Below are positions 31,231 to 41,102 of a stretch of 64,000 nt of DNA, piece after piece (the stretch's first letter is position 1; every line of letters begins with the position of its first letter). The stretch comes from Ruminococcus sp. (GTDB lineage: Bacteria > Bacillota > Clostridia > Oscillospirales > Ruminococcaceae), in the NCBI GenBank assembly GCA_015066875.1, contig SVNM01000002.1, positions 23,868 through 87,867 of the forward strand, in the 5' to 3' direction. The notes under the pieces were generated by a model, which had not been told where the DNA came from, ran no database searches, and saw nothing but the letters and a program-made list of their open reading frames with translations. The position numbers and the translations under genes were made by a program.

Positions 31231-31272
31231 AGACTTTTATTGCACTTTTTTGTGCAATAAAGGTCTTTTTTT
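31231..31272 (+). terminator. Riboswitch-linked intrinsic terminator
   Basis: AGACTTTTATTGCAC (31231-31245) pairs with GTGCAATAAAGGTCT (31252-31266), then a run of T. It is the expression platform of the manganese riboswitch; ligand binding is expected to prevent it forming. Confidence 0.88.
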
Positions 31273-31364
31273 GTTGCTCTTTTTGCTACTGTCCCGGCTC
31301 ATTACGGCTGGCGTTGCCGGAAAACGCAGTTCTCTTTCCGTGAGAACAGAAACGGAGTGCTCTT

Positions 31365-33939
31365 ATGAATTATTTTAATCAGGACGAAAAAACTGTTCTT
31401 GAAGCACTGGGAACCTCTCGTGAAAACGGTCTCAGTGACGCTCAGGTAACAGAAAGCCGTGAAAAACACGGCGCAAATGTAATTGCCGAAGAAAAGCCCA
31501 AAAGCATTTTCAAGGTTTTTCTTGAACAGTTTGCAGACCTTCTCGTAATTATCCTTATCATCGCGTCAATTATCTCTATGCTTACCGATAACGCCGAAAG
31601 TGCCATTGTTATCCTTGTGGTTATCACTATGAACGCTATCCTCGGTACTGTACAGCACGTTAAGGCTCAGAAGTCTCTGGCAAGCCTTAAAGCTATGAGC
31701 TCGCCCAATGCAAGAGTAATCAGAAACGGTCAGCAGGTTGAAATCCCCGCTTCTGAGGTCGTTGTAGGCGATATTCTTCTCATCGAAGCCGGAAACGTTG
31801 CCTCTGCTGACGGACGTATCCTTGAGTCTGCTTCTCTTCAGGTAAACGAAAGTGCTCTTACAGGTGAGTCACTTAACATTCTCAAATCCACAGAAAAAAT
31901 CGACAAAGAAGAGTTACCTCTCGGTGACAGAGTGAATATGATTTACTCAGGCTCTAATATCTCCAACGGACGAGGCGTTGTTGCTGTTACAGGCGTTGGT
32001 ATGGATACCGAGATTGGTAAAATTGCCTCACTTATGCAGAATGCCAAGAAAAAGACCACTCCGCTTCAGGCAAGCCTCAATCAGTTCAGCAAAATTCTTT
32101 CCTTCGTTATTATAGGAATTTGTATCGTTGTTTTTCTGCTTACAAAATTTATCAACGGACAGGCTTTGGACGATGCTCTTATGTTTGCTATCGCTCTTGC
32201 TGTTGCAGCTATTCCAGAAGCTCTCAGCTCTATTATTACTATATCCCTTGCTATCGGTACACAGAAAATGTCCAGGCAGAAGGCTATTATCAAGGACCTT
32301 AAGGCTGTTGAGGGACTGGGCTGTGTTTCAATTATCTGCTCAGACAAGACAGGTACTCTCACACAGAATAAAATGACTGTACGTGATACAACAGCTCCCA
32401 CCTTCAAGGCTACTCAGGAGCTTAAGCTGGCTATGGCACTCTGTAACGATGCCGCTATGTCTGAAAACGGCTGGCTGGGAGATCCTACAGAAACTGCTCT
32501 TTCAGCTTACCTTACCGAAGCTGAATATAATAAAATCCGTACAGAAAATCCTCGTATCGACGAAATTCCCTTCGACAGCGACAGAAAGCTTATGACTACC
32601 GTGCATATGTTCGGTTCTGAGCGTACCGCTTACACCAAGGGCGCTATGGACGTGCTTCTGCCCAGACTCAGATATGTCGTTGAGGATGAGGATATCCGTC
32701 CTATCAATCCTGAGGATCTTGAAGAAATCAGAAAGGCAAACCTTGAATATTCCGAAAACGGTATGCGTGTTCTGGCTTTTGCAAAGAAAATCCTTAATAG
32801 ACTCTGCTATAACTCTTGAGGACGAGTGCGATTACGCTTATGTAGGTCTTGTCGCTATGACCGATCCTCCCCGTGAGGAAAGCAAGACTGCCGTTGCAGA
32901 CTGTATCTCCGCAGGCATCAAGCCTATTATGATCACAGGCGACCACAAGCTTACCGCTATGGCTATCGCTAAGGAAATCGGTATCTTCAAGGAAGGCGAC
33001 AAGTGCCTTGACGGTACCGAGCTCGACGCTATTTCAGATGAAGAGCTTTCTGCTCAGCTTGAACAGATCTCTGTTTACGCAAGAGTTTCTCCTGTTCATA
33101 AAATCAGAATTGTTGACCTGTGGCAACAGAAAAACAAGGTAGTTGCTATGACAGGTGACGGTGTAAACGACGCTCCCGCACTTAAAAAGGCTGATATCGG
33201 TGTTGCTATGGGTATCACAGGTACCGAGGTTTCAAAGGACGCTGCTTCTATGATACTTGCCGACGACAACTTTGCTACCATTGTTAAGGCTGTTGCTAAC
33301 GGACGCTGTATCTACGGTAATATCAAAAACGCTATAAAGTTCCTGCTCGCAGGAAATACTGCTGCAATTATCGTGGTTCTTATTACTACTTTCTTCAATC
33401 TGCCACTGCCCTTTACTCCTGTACATCTTCTCTTCATCAACCTTCTTACCGACTCGCTTCCCGCTCTTGCCCTTTGTATGGAGCCTATGCAACCCGGTGT
33501 TATGAATGAAAAGCCACGTTCATCAAACGAATCTATCCTCAATAAGGAAACAGGCGTTTATATCCTCTTCCACAGTATCGTTATCGCTGTCTGTGTAATG
33601 ATCGCATTTATGATAGGCAATCAGGTTTCCGGAACTCTTGCAAGTACTATGGCTTTTGCTGTTCTTTGTCTTGCACGTCTCTTTGAGGGATTTGACAGCA
33701 GAGGTAAGTATTCTCTTGCTAAGCTTGGCTTTACAACCAATATGTTCTCTGTCGGAGCTTTCCTCGCAGGTGCAGGCTTCCTTGCCTGTGCGCTGTTTAT
33801 TACTCCCCTTCACGGCTTTATGAACATCGACAGTGCTTTCACAATGACAAATGCTCTTCAGGTTCTCGGTCTTGCATTTGTTCCCTTTGCAGTTACCCAG
33901 ATAGCAAGAATGATCAGAGAGGCTGTTACAAAGAAATAA
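31365..33939 (+). pseudogene. Calcium/manganese-type P-type ATPase, split by a single frameshift
   Basis: A P2A-type cation ATPase of about 857 residues if repaired. The first frame (31365-32819) holds the N-terminal cation domain, actuator loop (NESALTGES) and phosphorylation site CSDKTGTLTQNKM (Asp about 325). It stops at 32817-32819 after VLAFAKK. The next frame continues at SLIDSAITLEDECDYAYVG, then TDPPRE, hinge MTGDGVNDAPALKKADIGVAMG and the C-terminal helices to 33939. Removing one A from the run at 32787-32790 restores one open frame. This is either a true mutation or a sequencing error. Downstream of a Mn riboswitch, so Mn2+ or Ca2+ export is likely. Confidence 0.88.
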
Positions 33940-33952
33940 TCACACCTTGACG

Positions 33953-33979
33953 GACGATGCATAATCGTCTGCCTTTTTT
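33953..33979 (+). terminator. Intrinsic terminator of the P-type ATPase
   Basis: GACGAT (33953-33958) pairs with ATCGTC (33964-33969), followed by TGCCTTTTTT. Confidence 0.75.
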
Positions 33980-34060
33980 ATGCCGTCAGCTCCAGGCTTG
34001 GCAATGTCACCAAAAAATATACTGATAATATGTTACATATGCAAAAAAATTAAAAAATAC

Positions 34061-34089
34061 GTGACTTTTATGCGGTAATGTGTTATAAT
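34061..34089 (+). promoter_or_regulatory. Promoter of the VanY-like gene
   Basis: GTGACT, 17-bp spacer, TATAAT (34084-34089). Confidence 0.75.
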
Positions 34090-34143
34090 TATTCTGTAGG
34101 AGAGTTTTCTCCCGAATACCAAATAAAAAGAGAGGAATTCAGA

Positions 34144-35250
34144 ATGGACAGCAATTATTACAACCGCAGACCAAGAAAAAGAGTCACCAGAAAAATGGCT
34201 CGCAGACGACAGCTTACAGCTCTTGCCGTAATACTTATCCTATTAATTGTAGGTATAGCTCTTATCTGTAATGCCTGCTCGAAAAATGACGATGACAAGG
34301 GCGATACAAAGCCTTCGGTTACTACAACTACCACAACCACAATTACTACCACAACCACAACTACAACTACTGTTCCCGTAGTTACCGCAGATCCCAACGA
34401 CCCCAATACTATTACAGGTCTTACCCTCGATAAGTACTCTGTTGAAGTTCAGGTGGGTGAAAAGGATATGCCCTGGGTTACAATGACTCCCGCTTCTTCT
34501 ACAGAAAAGGGCGAGATCTGGGTAAGCTCTGATCCCACTATCGCTACTGTAGACCATATAGGAAACATTACAGGCGTTTCTCCCGGAAGCTGTTTTGTTA
34601 CCGTTACATCAGAAAATAATCCCGCAATCTATGCTGAGGTCAAGGTTACTGTTTACGGCGAAACAGGTGGAATTGCCCAGACTTCTGAGACTCCCACCAA
34701 CGCTGACACTACCGAGGCTCCTTCAGCTTCATCTGCTGAGCTTACCTATATAAACGGAATTTTAATCGCCAACAAGACATATGCTCTTCCGGCTGATTAT
34801 GCTCCCGGACTTGACAAAACAACTGAATCACAATTCAACGCCCTTTCTGCTGCTGCCGCAGCAGAGGGGCTCAATATTTGGCTGGCGTCGGGATATCGTG
34901 ACTACGATTATCAGAAACGTATCTACAATAACTATTCCAGCATCTACGGAAGTGATACTGCTGATACCTTTTCGGCTCGTCCGGGACATTCCGAACATCA
35001 GACAGGTCTTGCCATTGATGTAAACTCTATCGACGACTCCTTTGCAGGAACTCCCGAAGCTGAATGGCTTGCAGTGCACGCTCACGAATATGGCTTTATT
35101 ATCCGCTATCCCAAGGGCAAGGAGCATATCACAGGCTATAAGTACGAGCCCTGGCATATCCGCTATCTCGGTGTGGATACCGCAACTAAGGTTTACAACA
35201 GCGGTCTTACTCTTGAAGAATATCTTGGAATTACCTCTTCATATCAATAA
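34144..35250 (+). CDS. D-alanyl-D-alanine carboxypeptidase, VanY/M15B family, with Big_2 domain
   Basis: A 368-residue membrane-anchored peptidase that trims D-Ala from peptidoglycan stem peptides. An Arg/Lys-rich N-terminus and one membrane helix (about 20-42) are followed by a Thr run (about 59-78). Next come a bacterial Ig-like (Big_2) domain (about 90-180, WVSSDPTIATVDHIGNITGV), a second linker, and an M15B domain (about 215-360). Zn-ligand motifs: RPGHSEHQTGLAID and EPWHIRYLG; substrate motif ASGYRDYDYQ. Start ATG at 34144 follows AGAGGAATTCAGA. Monocistronic. Confidence 0.9.
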   Translation: MDSNYYNRRPRKRVTRKMARRRQLTALAVILILLIVGIALICNACSKNDDDKGDTKPSVTTTTTTTITTTTTTTTTVPVVTADPNDPNTITGLTLDKYSVEVQVGEKDMPWVTMTPASSTEKGEIWVSSDPTIATVDHIGNITGVSPGSCFVTVTSENNPAIYAEVKVTVYGETGGIAQTSETPTNADTTEAPSASSAELTYINGILIANKTYALPADYAPGLDKTTESQFNALSAAAAAEGLNIWLASGYRDYDYQKRIYNNYSSIYGSDTADTFSARPGHSEHQTGLAIDVNSIDDSFAGTPEAEWLAVHAHEYGFIIRYPKGKEHITGYKYEPWHIRYLGVDTATKVYNSGLTLEEYLGITSSYQ

Positions 35251-35264
35251 TAAAAGTGTTTAAG

Positions 35265-35289
35265 CTCCCTTATGGGAGTTTATTTTTTG
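35265..35289 (+). terminator. Intrinsic terminator of the VanY-like gene
   Basis: CTCCC, loop TTAT, GGGAG, then TTTATTTTTT. A further hairpin TTCAACCG CTTT CGGTTGAA lies at about 35359-35378 before the phage-like genes. Confidence 0.75.
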
Positions 35290-35444
35290 CTGTTTATAAC
35301 AAAGACTTCACATTGTTTTTGTGCAACTATACAAATCTGAAATTTATTTTTTTCTTATTCAACCGCTTTCGGTTGAACGACGCCTCTTTTTTGAGCTCTT
35401 GTGAACGGTAGTTATCCGCTAAGAACCAAAAGGAGGTCTTTTTT

Positions 35445-35936
35445 ATGTCAGATAACACTCTCCAGCAGAAAAGAAAAGCCTTCTGCTGTAATTACGTTCT
35501 TCTTGGAAATGTTGCCGAGGCTTCTGTAAGGGCAGGCTTTGACAAGTCTACAGCTCTGCTCGACGGTATCGACTGCCTTCGCTCTGCTTCCTGCCAAAGA
35601 CTGATTTCACGGCTGAGAGGTGCTCTTTCAGACGGCGGAAATGTCACTGCGGGGCTCAAGCGACTGGCTTTCGGCAACTGCTGTGACGCTGTTTACCTTG
35701 TTTTTGCAGACGAGCTTCCTCCCGCTGACGTAATTGCCGGGCTTGACCTGTTCAACGTTTCGGAAATCAAACGTGTCAAGGGCGGAGGCGTCGAGGTAAA
35801 ATTCTTCGACAGACAGAAGGCTCTGGAAAAGCTCTTTGAGCTGGAAAACTCTTACTCAGATCGTGACAGTGCAGTTTCTCTCATTGAGGCTCTTACCGAC
35901 AATCCCGCAAGGGAGGCTGATTTCTTTGAAGATTAA
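35445..35936 (+). CDS. Phage terminase small subunit-like protein
   Basis: A 163-residue protein resembling small terminase subunits, which recognise phage DNA for packaging. The N-terminal region LQQKRKAFCCNYVLLGNVAE, then ASVRAGFDKS follows the Terminase_2 HTH pattern (normally N-A-A-A-RAGY). The C-terminal part is helical with FFDRQKALEKLFELE. Identification leans on position directly before the large subunit, whose TTG start overlaps its end. Start ATG at 35445 follows AAAGGAGG. First gene of the phage-derived cassette. Confidence 0.78.
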   Translation: MSDNTLQQKRKAFCCNYVLLGNVAEASVRAGFDKSTALLDGIDCLRSASCQRLISRLRGALSDGGNVTAGLKRLAFGNCCDAVYLVFADELPPADVIAGLDLFNVSEIKRVKGGGVEVKFFDRQKALEKLFELENSYSDRDSAVSLIEALTDNPAREADFFED

Positions 35937-37173
35937 AAGGCTTTCGGATAAGCAGAAGCTCACTATGAACTGGTGGTCTAAGCCCGAATATCAGGGCTAT
36001 GACGCTATAATCTGCGACGGAGCCGTAAGAAGCGGTAAAACTCTTTCAATGTCGCTGGGATTTGTCTTCTGGGCTTCGGTATCCTTCAACGGCAGTACCT
36101 TCGCTATGTGCGGAAAAACCGTAACCTCGCTGAGAAGAAACGTTGTTACTCCCCTTATGAGTATGCTTTCAGAGCTGGGGTTTACCTGCTGTGAAAAGGT
36201 TAGCCGAAGCTATATCGACATTACTCTGCTGGGAAGGACCAACCGCTTTTATCTGTTCGGTGGCAAGGACGAGGGCTCGGCTTCGCTTATTCAGGGCATT
36301 ACTCTTTCGGGAGTTTTCCTTGACGAAGTTGCTCTTATGCCACGCTCCTTCGTAGAACAGGCTCTGGCAAGATGCTCGGTAAACGGTTCAAAGCTGTGGT
36401 TCAACTGCAATCCCGATAATCCCGCACACTGGTTCTACACAGAGTGGATCAGAAAGGCTGAGCAAAAGCGTGCCCTTTACCTCCACTTTACTATGGAGGA
36501 CAACCCTTCGCTGTCGCAAAAGCTGAAAAACCGATACAAGAGACTCTATTCAGGAGCCTTCTACGAAAGGTTTGTGCTGGGCAGATGGACTGCGTCAGAA
36601 GGTATCGTCTACCCAATGTTCAATCGTGAAAGCCACGTTTTTTCGGGAGATATCAGCTGTGAAAGGTATGTCATTTCCTGTGATTACGGTACGGTAAATC
36701 CCTCTTCCTTCGGCTTATGGGGCTATAGCAACGGAAAATGGCACCGCATACGTGAATACTACTATTCCTCAAGACGTGAAGGTATTTCACGCACTGATGA
36801 GGAGCATTATTCGGCTCTGAAAAAGCTTGCAGACGGTCTTTCAATCGAAAAAGTCATTGTAGACCCTTCCGCCTCAAGCTTTATCGAGTGTATCCGCAGA
36901 CACGGGAAATTCAGAGTCGTTAAGGCAGATAACGATGTTGTTACGGGTATCAGACGTGTGTGTGCCGTTTTAAAGCAGAATCAGCTTATGATTTCAGATT
37001 CCTGCACCGATATTTTAAGAGAGTTTTCACTGTACCGCTGGAATGAAAAATCAGCAGGCGACTTTCCCGTTAAGGAAAACGATCACGCTATGGACGATAT
37101 GCGGTATTTCGTTTCGGAAATGCTTTCAGACAAATCCGATGACGGATTTTTTGCACTTTCAGTTTCAAGATAA
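35926..37173 (+). CDS. Phage terminase large subunit (PBSX/Terminase_3-type)
   Basis: A 415-residue packaging ATPase-nuclease. Walker A region CDGAVRSGKTLSMSLG (about 33-48), Walker B LSGVFLDEVALM (about 128), and TNRFYLFGGKDEGSASLIQG. The nuclease domain has YVISCDYGTVNPSSFGLWG (about 247) and KVIVDPSASSF. Both catalytic halves look intact. The start is taken as TTG at 35926, 9 bases after GGGAGG, giving an 11-bp overlap with the small subunit. The longer in-frame ATG at 35836 lies deep in the previous gene. Confidence 0.9.
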   Translation: MKIKRLSDKQKLTMNWWSKPEYQGYDAIICDGAVRSGKTLSMSLGFVFWASVSFNGSTFAMCGKTVTSLRRNVVTPLMSMLSELGFTCCEKVSRSYIDITLLGRTNRFYLFGGKDEGSASLIQGITLSGVFLDEVALMPRSFVEQALARCSVNGSKLWFNCNPDNPAHWFYTEWIRKAEQKRALYLHFTMEDNPSLSQKLKNRYKRLYSGAFYERFVLGRWTASEGIVYPMFNRESHVFSGDISCERYVISCDYGTVNPSSFGLWGYSNGKWHRIREYYYSSRREGISRTDEEHYSALKKLADGLSIEKVIVDPSASSFIECIRRHGKFRVVKADNDVVTGIRRVCAVLKQNQLMISDSCTDILREFSLYRWNEKSAGDFPVKENDHAMDDMRYFVSEMLSDKSDDGFFALSVSR

Positions 37174-37219
37174 CCACTATAAGATAACTACTGTTCAATT
37201 CTCTTATTAAGGAGGAAAA

Positions 37220-38395
37220 ATGAAGCTTTTCAGAAAAAAAGAAAAAAACGGCTCTGTTGCAAAAAAGTCTCAGACAATTTATGCGCCTGAGCTTTACGGA
37301 GCTCAACGCTCATGCAGTGATGAATTCTCTCTTCCTGCCTCTGCCGAGTCTTTTGAAATGGAGCTCTACGACAGGCTGAGGTACTCTGTGCCCATTATCG
37401 ACGCTTCTCTTATGAAAATCGTCCGCCTTACAGGAGGCTTCCGTGTAATCTGCTCTGACGAAAAATATCAGAGCCAGCTGGATACGTTCCTTTCCGAAGT
37501 TCCTGTTGGCAATACAGGCAAGTCTATAAACGCTTTTGCAGATTGCTTTCTTGATAATCTTCTTACCTACGGAAGCGCTGTTGCTGAGCTTGTACCCGAT
37601 ATTCAGGGCAGATGCATCGCCGGAATTTACACTGGAAATCCCACCAACGTTAAGATTGTCACAGGGAAAAATCCCTTTGTCCGCCGTTACTGTGTAAAGC
37701 AGAGCGACGGCTCATACTCGGAAATCAGACACCCTGAGAGAATTCTCTATTCTTCCCTTACAGGCGGACATTCAGTGCTTCGCGGACTTCCCGCACTCAG
37801 CGGTATTCTTATGAAGATTTACCGCTGTATCGGTCAGAATTTTGACCGTGCAGGCAATGTGCGCTATGCCGTAACCTACCGCCCCTCAGGTGATGTGGGT
37901 GATGTTACTGCCTCTAAGGAGCGTGCTCTGCAGATTGCCCGTGAGTGGTCTGACGGTATGAACTGTGCCAAGTACGGACAGGTTAAGGACTTTATTGCTG
38001 TGGGAGATATCGACATCAAGGTTATCGGTGCCGAAAACCAGATGTTTGATACAAATATTCCCGTTCGTCAGCTTCTTGAACAGCTTATTGCCAAGCTTTC
38101 GATACCACCTTTTCTGCTTGGTCTCAGCTGGAGCTCTACCGAAAGAATGTCCTCACAGCAGGCGGATATTCTCACCACAGAGCTTGAATACTACAGACGA
38201 ATTCTCACACCCGTTATCCGTGATATAGGCAACGCCTACCTCTGCTCAAGAGGCTACAACGCTGTTTGCCGTGTTGAGTGGGATAACATCAATCTTCAGG
38301 ACGAACAGGCTCTTGCAGATGCTCGTCTTAAAAACGCTCAGGCAAGGGAAATCGAAATGCGTCTTGCGGGCGTTTCAGAAGAAAACAACGATTAA
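37220..38395 (+). CDS. Phage portal protein
   Basis: A 391-residue portal-like protein, the dodecameric ring through which phage DNA enters the head. Features: MELYDRLRYSVPIIDASLMK near the start, the central LLTYGSAVAELVPD, and the C-terminal SIPPFLLGLSWSSTERMSSQ with QADILTTELEYYRRIL, a typical SPP1/HK97-portal helical stretch. Position after the terminase supports it. Start ATG at 37220 follows TAAGGAGG. No frameshift or internal stop. Confidence 0.86.
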   Translation: MKLFRKKEKNGSVAKKSQTIYAPELYGAQRSCSDEFSLPASAESFEMELYDRLRYSVPIIDASLMKIVRLTGGFRVICSDEKYQSQLDTFLSEVPVGNTGKSINAFADCFLDNLLTYGSAVAELVPDIQGRCIAGIYTGNPTNVKIVTGKNPFVRRYCVKQSDGSYSEIRHPERILYSSLTGGHSVLRGLPALSGILMKIYRCIGQNFDRAGNVRYAVTYRPSGDVGDVTASKERALQIAREWSDGMNCAKYGQVKDFIAVGDIDIKVIGAENQMFDTNIPVRQLLEQLIAKLSIPPFLLGLSWSSTERMSSQQADILTTELEYYRRILTPVIRDIGNAYLCSRGYNAVCRVEWDNINLQDEQALADARLKNAQAREIEMRLAGVSEENND

Positions 38396-38416
38396 TTTTT
38401 TATGGAGGATATTTTT

Positions 38417-39376
38417 ATGTATAACGAAATCAGACTTGAAAAAGGACTTTATAATCTCAGCGGTAAAAGCTTTACTTCAGCTCTTGAAGAGCTTGACCCC
38501 TCTTCTGCTTACTGCGGAACACCTCTTGAAAAGCTTGATGCCTATGAGCGTCAGCTTAAGCGCTTCAACATCAGAATTTCAGGCCCTGAGTGTGACCGCG
38601 TTGAAAAATTCTTCTCTTCAACAGAATCTGCCGTACTCTTCCCCGAATTCATCGCCCGCAATATCAGAAAGGGCTTTGATGAGACAGTTATGTCTTCTGT
38701 ATGCGCAGTAAAGACCGTCTGTGGCTGTGGACAGTATCTTGGCTGTACTCTTGATGACAGCGCAGAGTATATTACTTCTCAGGAAGGCTCAGTTCTGCCC
38801 TCTGCTTCAGTAAGAGAAAGCGATACCGCTACTGTGCTTGCCAAGTACGGCAGACTTATCAGCGCTTCATACGAAGCTGTACGTCAGCAGAGACTTGACG
38901 TTTTCGGAGTTATGCTCAGAAGCATCGGCGTAAAACTTGCCTCTTCAGTAACTAAAAAGGCTGTTGAAATCCTTGCAGGCGATACAGCTTCAATCACAAC
39001 AGCTTCTCTTACCTACGCTGACCTTGCAAAGCTTTACGGCGAGTTCAACTGCTTTGATATGAACACAATTATCGTATCTCCCGCAGTTGCTTCAAATATT
39101 ATTGCTATGGAACAGCTTTCGGATACTACTGCCGATAAGGACGGCAAGCTTATGCTTCCCTTCGGCTGTGAGCTTGTAAAGACCTCTTCTGCCGATGACA
39201 ACAAGATTATCGGTATCGACAGAAACTTTGCCCTTGAGTTCATCACAAGCTCTGACCTTGTTATGGAGACTGATAAGCTCATCGACCGCCAGCTTGACCA
39301 GATCACTGTTTCTATCACCTGCGGTTTCAGAAAGCTTACTCCTGACGCTGTCAAGGTGCTTGAAATCACTGCCTGA
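38417..39376 (+). CDS. Phage major capsid protein-like
   Basis: A 319-residue protein in the capsid position. It has an N-terminal helical region, a middle FPEFIARNIRKGFDETVMSS segment, and a C-terminal region with FDMNTIIVSPAVASNIIAME and LDQITVSITCGFRKLTPDAV, like HK97-fold capsids that end with a receptor-like beta domain. I infer the HK97 fold from position, size and pattern, not from a confirmed match. Start ATG at 38417 is preferred to 38402 because GGAGG (38404-38408) would otherwise lie inside the gene. Confidence 0.75.
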   Translation: MYNEIRLEKGLYNLSGKSFTSALEELDPSSAYCGTPLEKLDAYERQLKRFNIRISGPECDRVEKFFSSTESAVLFPEFIARNIRKGFDETVMSSVCAVKTVCGCGQYLGCTLDDSAEYITSQEGSVLPSASVRESDTATVLAKYGRLISASYEAVRQQRLDVFGVMLRSIGVKLASSVTKKAVEILAGDTASITTASLTYADLAKLYGEFNCFDMNTIIVSPAVASNIIAMEQLSDTTADKDGKLMLPFGCELVKTSSADDNKIIGIDRNFALEFITSSDLVMETDKLIDRQLDQITVSITCGFRKLTPDAVKVLEITA

Positions 39377-39439
39377 TATTATTCTTGATTACGGCGAAGG
39401 AGCTTCAATGCTCCTTCTGCCATTTTTTAGGAGGTTTTT

Positions 39440-40294
39440 ATGATCAACAATCAGCTTGAAAAAATCAACAGGTTAACACGCCGTCCCCTTACTGCCGATG
39501 AGGTCTATATTTTCAGCGTTGTGCTCTGCGATAACGAAACAGACCGCGACTGTGAATGTTTCTCAGATGAAGCCTTAAGCCAGCTTCAGAAGCTTTTTAT
39601 CGGCAAAACAGGCATTTCAGACCACGATCCCAGGGCTTCTAACCAGAATGCAAGAATTTTCGATACTGAGCTTGTTACAGATGACTCACGCACAACTAAA
39701 AACGGCAAGCCCTACAAGTATCTCAAGGCTTCTGTCTATATGGTGAGAACTGATGAAAACCGCTCGCTTATTGCTGAAATCGACGGCGGAATTAAGAAAG
39801 AGGTAAGCATTTCCTGTTCAGCTTCAAGAAAAATCTGCTCAGTCTGTGGCTGTGACAAGACAAAAACAGGCTGTGCTCACGTTAAAGGCAAGACCTATAA
39901 CGGAAAGCTTTGCCACACCATTCTCGATAACATCACCGACGCTTATGAGTGGAGCTTTGTTGCTGTGCCCGCTCAGATTTCTGCCGGAGTTACAAAGAAG
40001 CTCAGCTTTGACGAGAATGTTCAGTCTGCTTCGCCCTCCTCTGACGCTGTTGCCGATATCAAGGCGTGCAATGATGAGCTCAGACGCGATATCTGCCGTC
40101 TTGCTTTTTTTGCCGGAGGAAAAACTGCCTCTGATACAGCCGTGATATCCGCAGAAAATCTCACAACAAAACAGCTTATAGCAATGAAAAAGTCCTTTGA
40201 GGAAAAGCTTAACGGCGTTTCCTGTGAGATACAGCTCTATTCGGGAGTAAACAGCTCTGACAACGGCTCACAGGACGCTTTTTCAATGAAATAG
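39440..40294 (+). CDS. Phage head-associated protein, possible prohead protease
   Basis: A 284-residue protein. The N-terminal part (DEVYIFSVVLCDNETDRDCE, KTGISDHDPRASNQNARIFD) and the middle part have a Cys/His cluster (CSVCGCDKTKTGCAHVKGK, then CHTIL). EWSFVAVPAQISAGVTKKL follows. These resemble phage head-maturation proteases with a late Cys-rich insert. The catalytic residues cannot be assigned with confidence. It lies after the capsid gene rather than before it, an unusual order. Start ATG at 39440 follows AGGAGG. Confidence 0.6.
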   Translation: MINNQLEKINRLTRRPLTADEVYIFSVVLCDNETDRDCECFSDEALSQLQKLFIGKTGISDHDPRASNQNARIFDTELVTDDSRTTKNGKPYKYLKASVYMVRTDENRSLIAEIDGGIKKEVSISCSASRKICSVCGCDKTKTGCAHVKGKTYNGKLCHTILDNITDAYEWSFVAVPAQISAGVTKKLSFDENVQSASPSSDAVADIKACNDELRRDICRLAFFAGGKTASDTAVISAENLTTKQLIAMKKSFEEKLNGVSCEIQLYSGVNSSDNGSQDAFSMK

Positions 40295-40308
40295 GAGGTG
40301 CTTTCTAT

Positions 40309-40689
40309 ATGAATTTTGAAGCTGTAAAGGCTCTTTTTGCTCTTTTTACAGGCCTTGAGGATACGGAAAAGTATCTGCCCATTCTGAACTTCGCCGTAAG
40401 GGAGACAACTGATATGCTTGCTTCGCCCAAGTACGCTTCAGACAGCCGTATCGAGTTTCTCTGCGCTTCTGTGGCAAATTACCGATTTGCTCAGATTGAA
40501 TCTGCACGAGGCTACACTCAGTCCACCTATGCAGGAAATATCTCTGCTGTGAAAAAAGACAGCGGAGCTCTTAAATATGCCTGTGACCTTGTGAAAGACT
40601 ATATGACAGTTTGCAGAAGTCTTCTGAAAACCTCGGATTTTGTGTTTATCAGCTCTGACACGCAAGCGTATGACGCAGAGGAGGTTTAA
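40309..40689 (+). CDS. Phage head-tail connector-like protein
   Basis: A 126-residue helical protein located where head-tail connector (gp6-like) proteins are encoded. It has a conserved-looking pattern of paired helices (ALFTGLEDTEKYLPILNFAV, then ASDSRIEFLCASVANYRFAQ). Assignment rests mainly on position and size. Start ATG at 40309 follows GGAGG with a long gap. It overlaps nothing; the next gene starts 5 bp after its stop. Confidence 0.55.
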   Translation: MNFEAVKALFALFTGLEDTEKYLPILNFAVRETTDMLASPKYASDSRIEFLCASVANYRFAQIESARGYTQSTYAGNISAVKKDSGALKYACDLVKDYMTVCRSLLKTSDFVFISSDTQAYDAEEV

Positions 40690-40693
40690 GTTT

Positions 40694-41101
40694 ATGATTA
40701 AGGATATACTCAATCAGATAAGTTCATCTCTTTCATCTTTCGGAGTTAACAGCGTTTACACTGCCTTTGACAATATTCCCATAAGCAAGAAGGAATCACG
40801 CTATATCGTGGTTTCCGTTGACAGCTTTGAAACTGCTTCGCCTATTTTTTCAGACCTTAGCATTTTCCTTCCCTATAAGGCTGTAGCAGAGCTTTCTGTG
40901 ATTGCTCCCTGTACGTCTTCTCTTGCAGAGCTTTACGATTATTTCGATTCAAAGCTTCTTCCTCTTATGGACAAGCTTGGCTCGCTTACAAGTGCTCTCA
41001 GGGGAGTTTCAATGAAGTATGACTCCAACATAAACCGCCTTGTTATGAAAATTCAGCTTTCCGTTTCAGGCATTTCACGTATCGAAAGGAGCGATGTGTA
41101 A
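40694..41101 (+). CDS. Phage-like minor structural protein (tail-completion type)
   Basis: A 135-residue protein of mixed alpha/beta pattern (MIKDILNQISSSLSSFGV; KESRYIVVSVDSFETASPIF), with the size and place of phage tail-completion or tail-terminator proteins. Not recognised by family. Start ATG at 40694 follows GGAGG with 9-bp spacing; an earlier in-frame start lies inside the previous gene. Its stop overlaps the region of the next ribosome site. Confidence 0.55.
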   Translation: MIKDILNQISSSLSSFGVNSVYTAFDNIPISKKESRYIVVSVDSFETASPIFSDLSIFLPYKAVAELSVIAPCTSSLAELYDYFDSKLLPLMDKLGSLTSALRGVSMKYDSNINRLVMKIQLSVSGISRIERSDV

Positions 41102-41102
41102 T

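Noticed and set aside
32787-32819. Programmed frameshift in the P-type ATPase
   Set aside because: The needed shift is +1 and there is no recognised slippery heptamer, rare-codon stall site or stimulatory structure evident.
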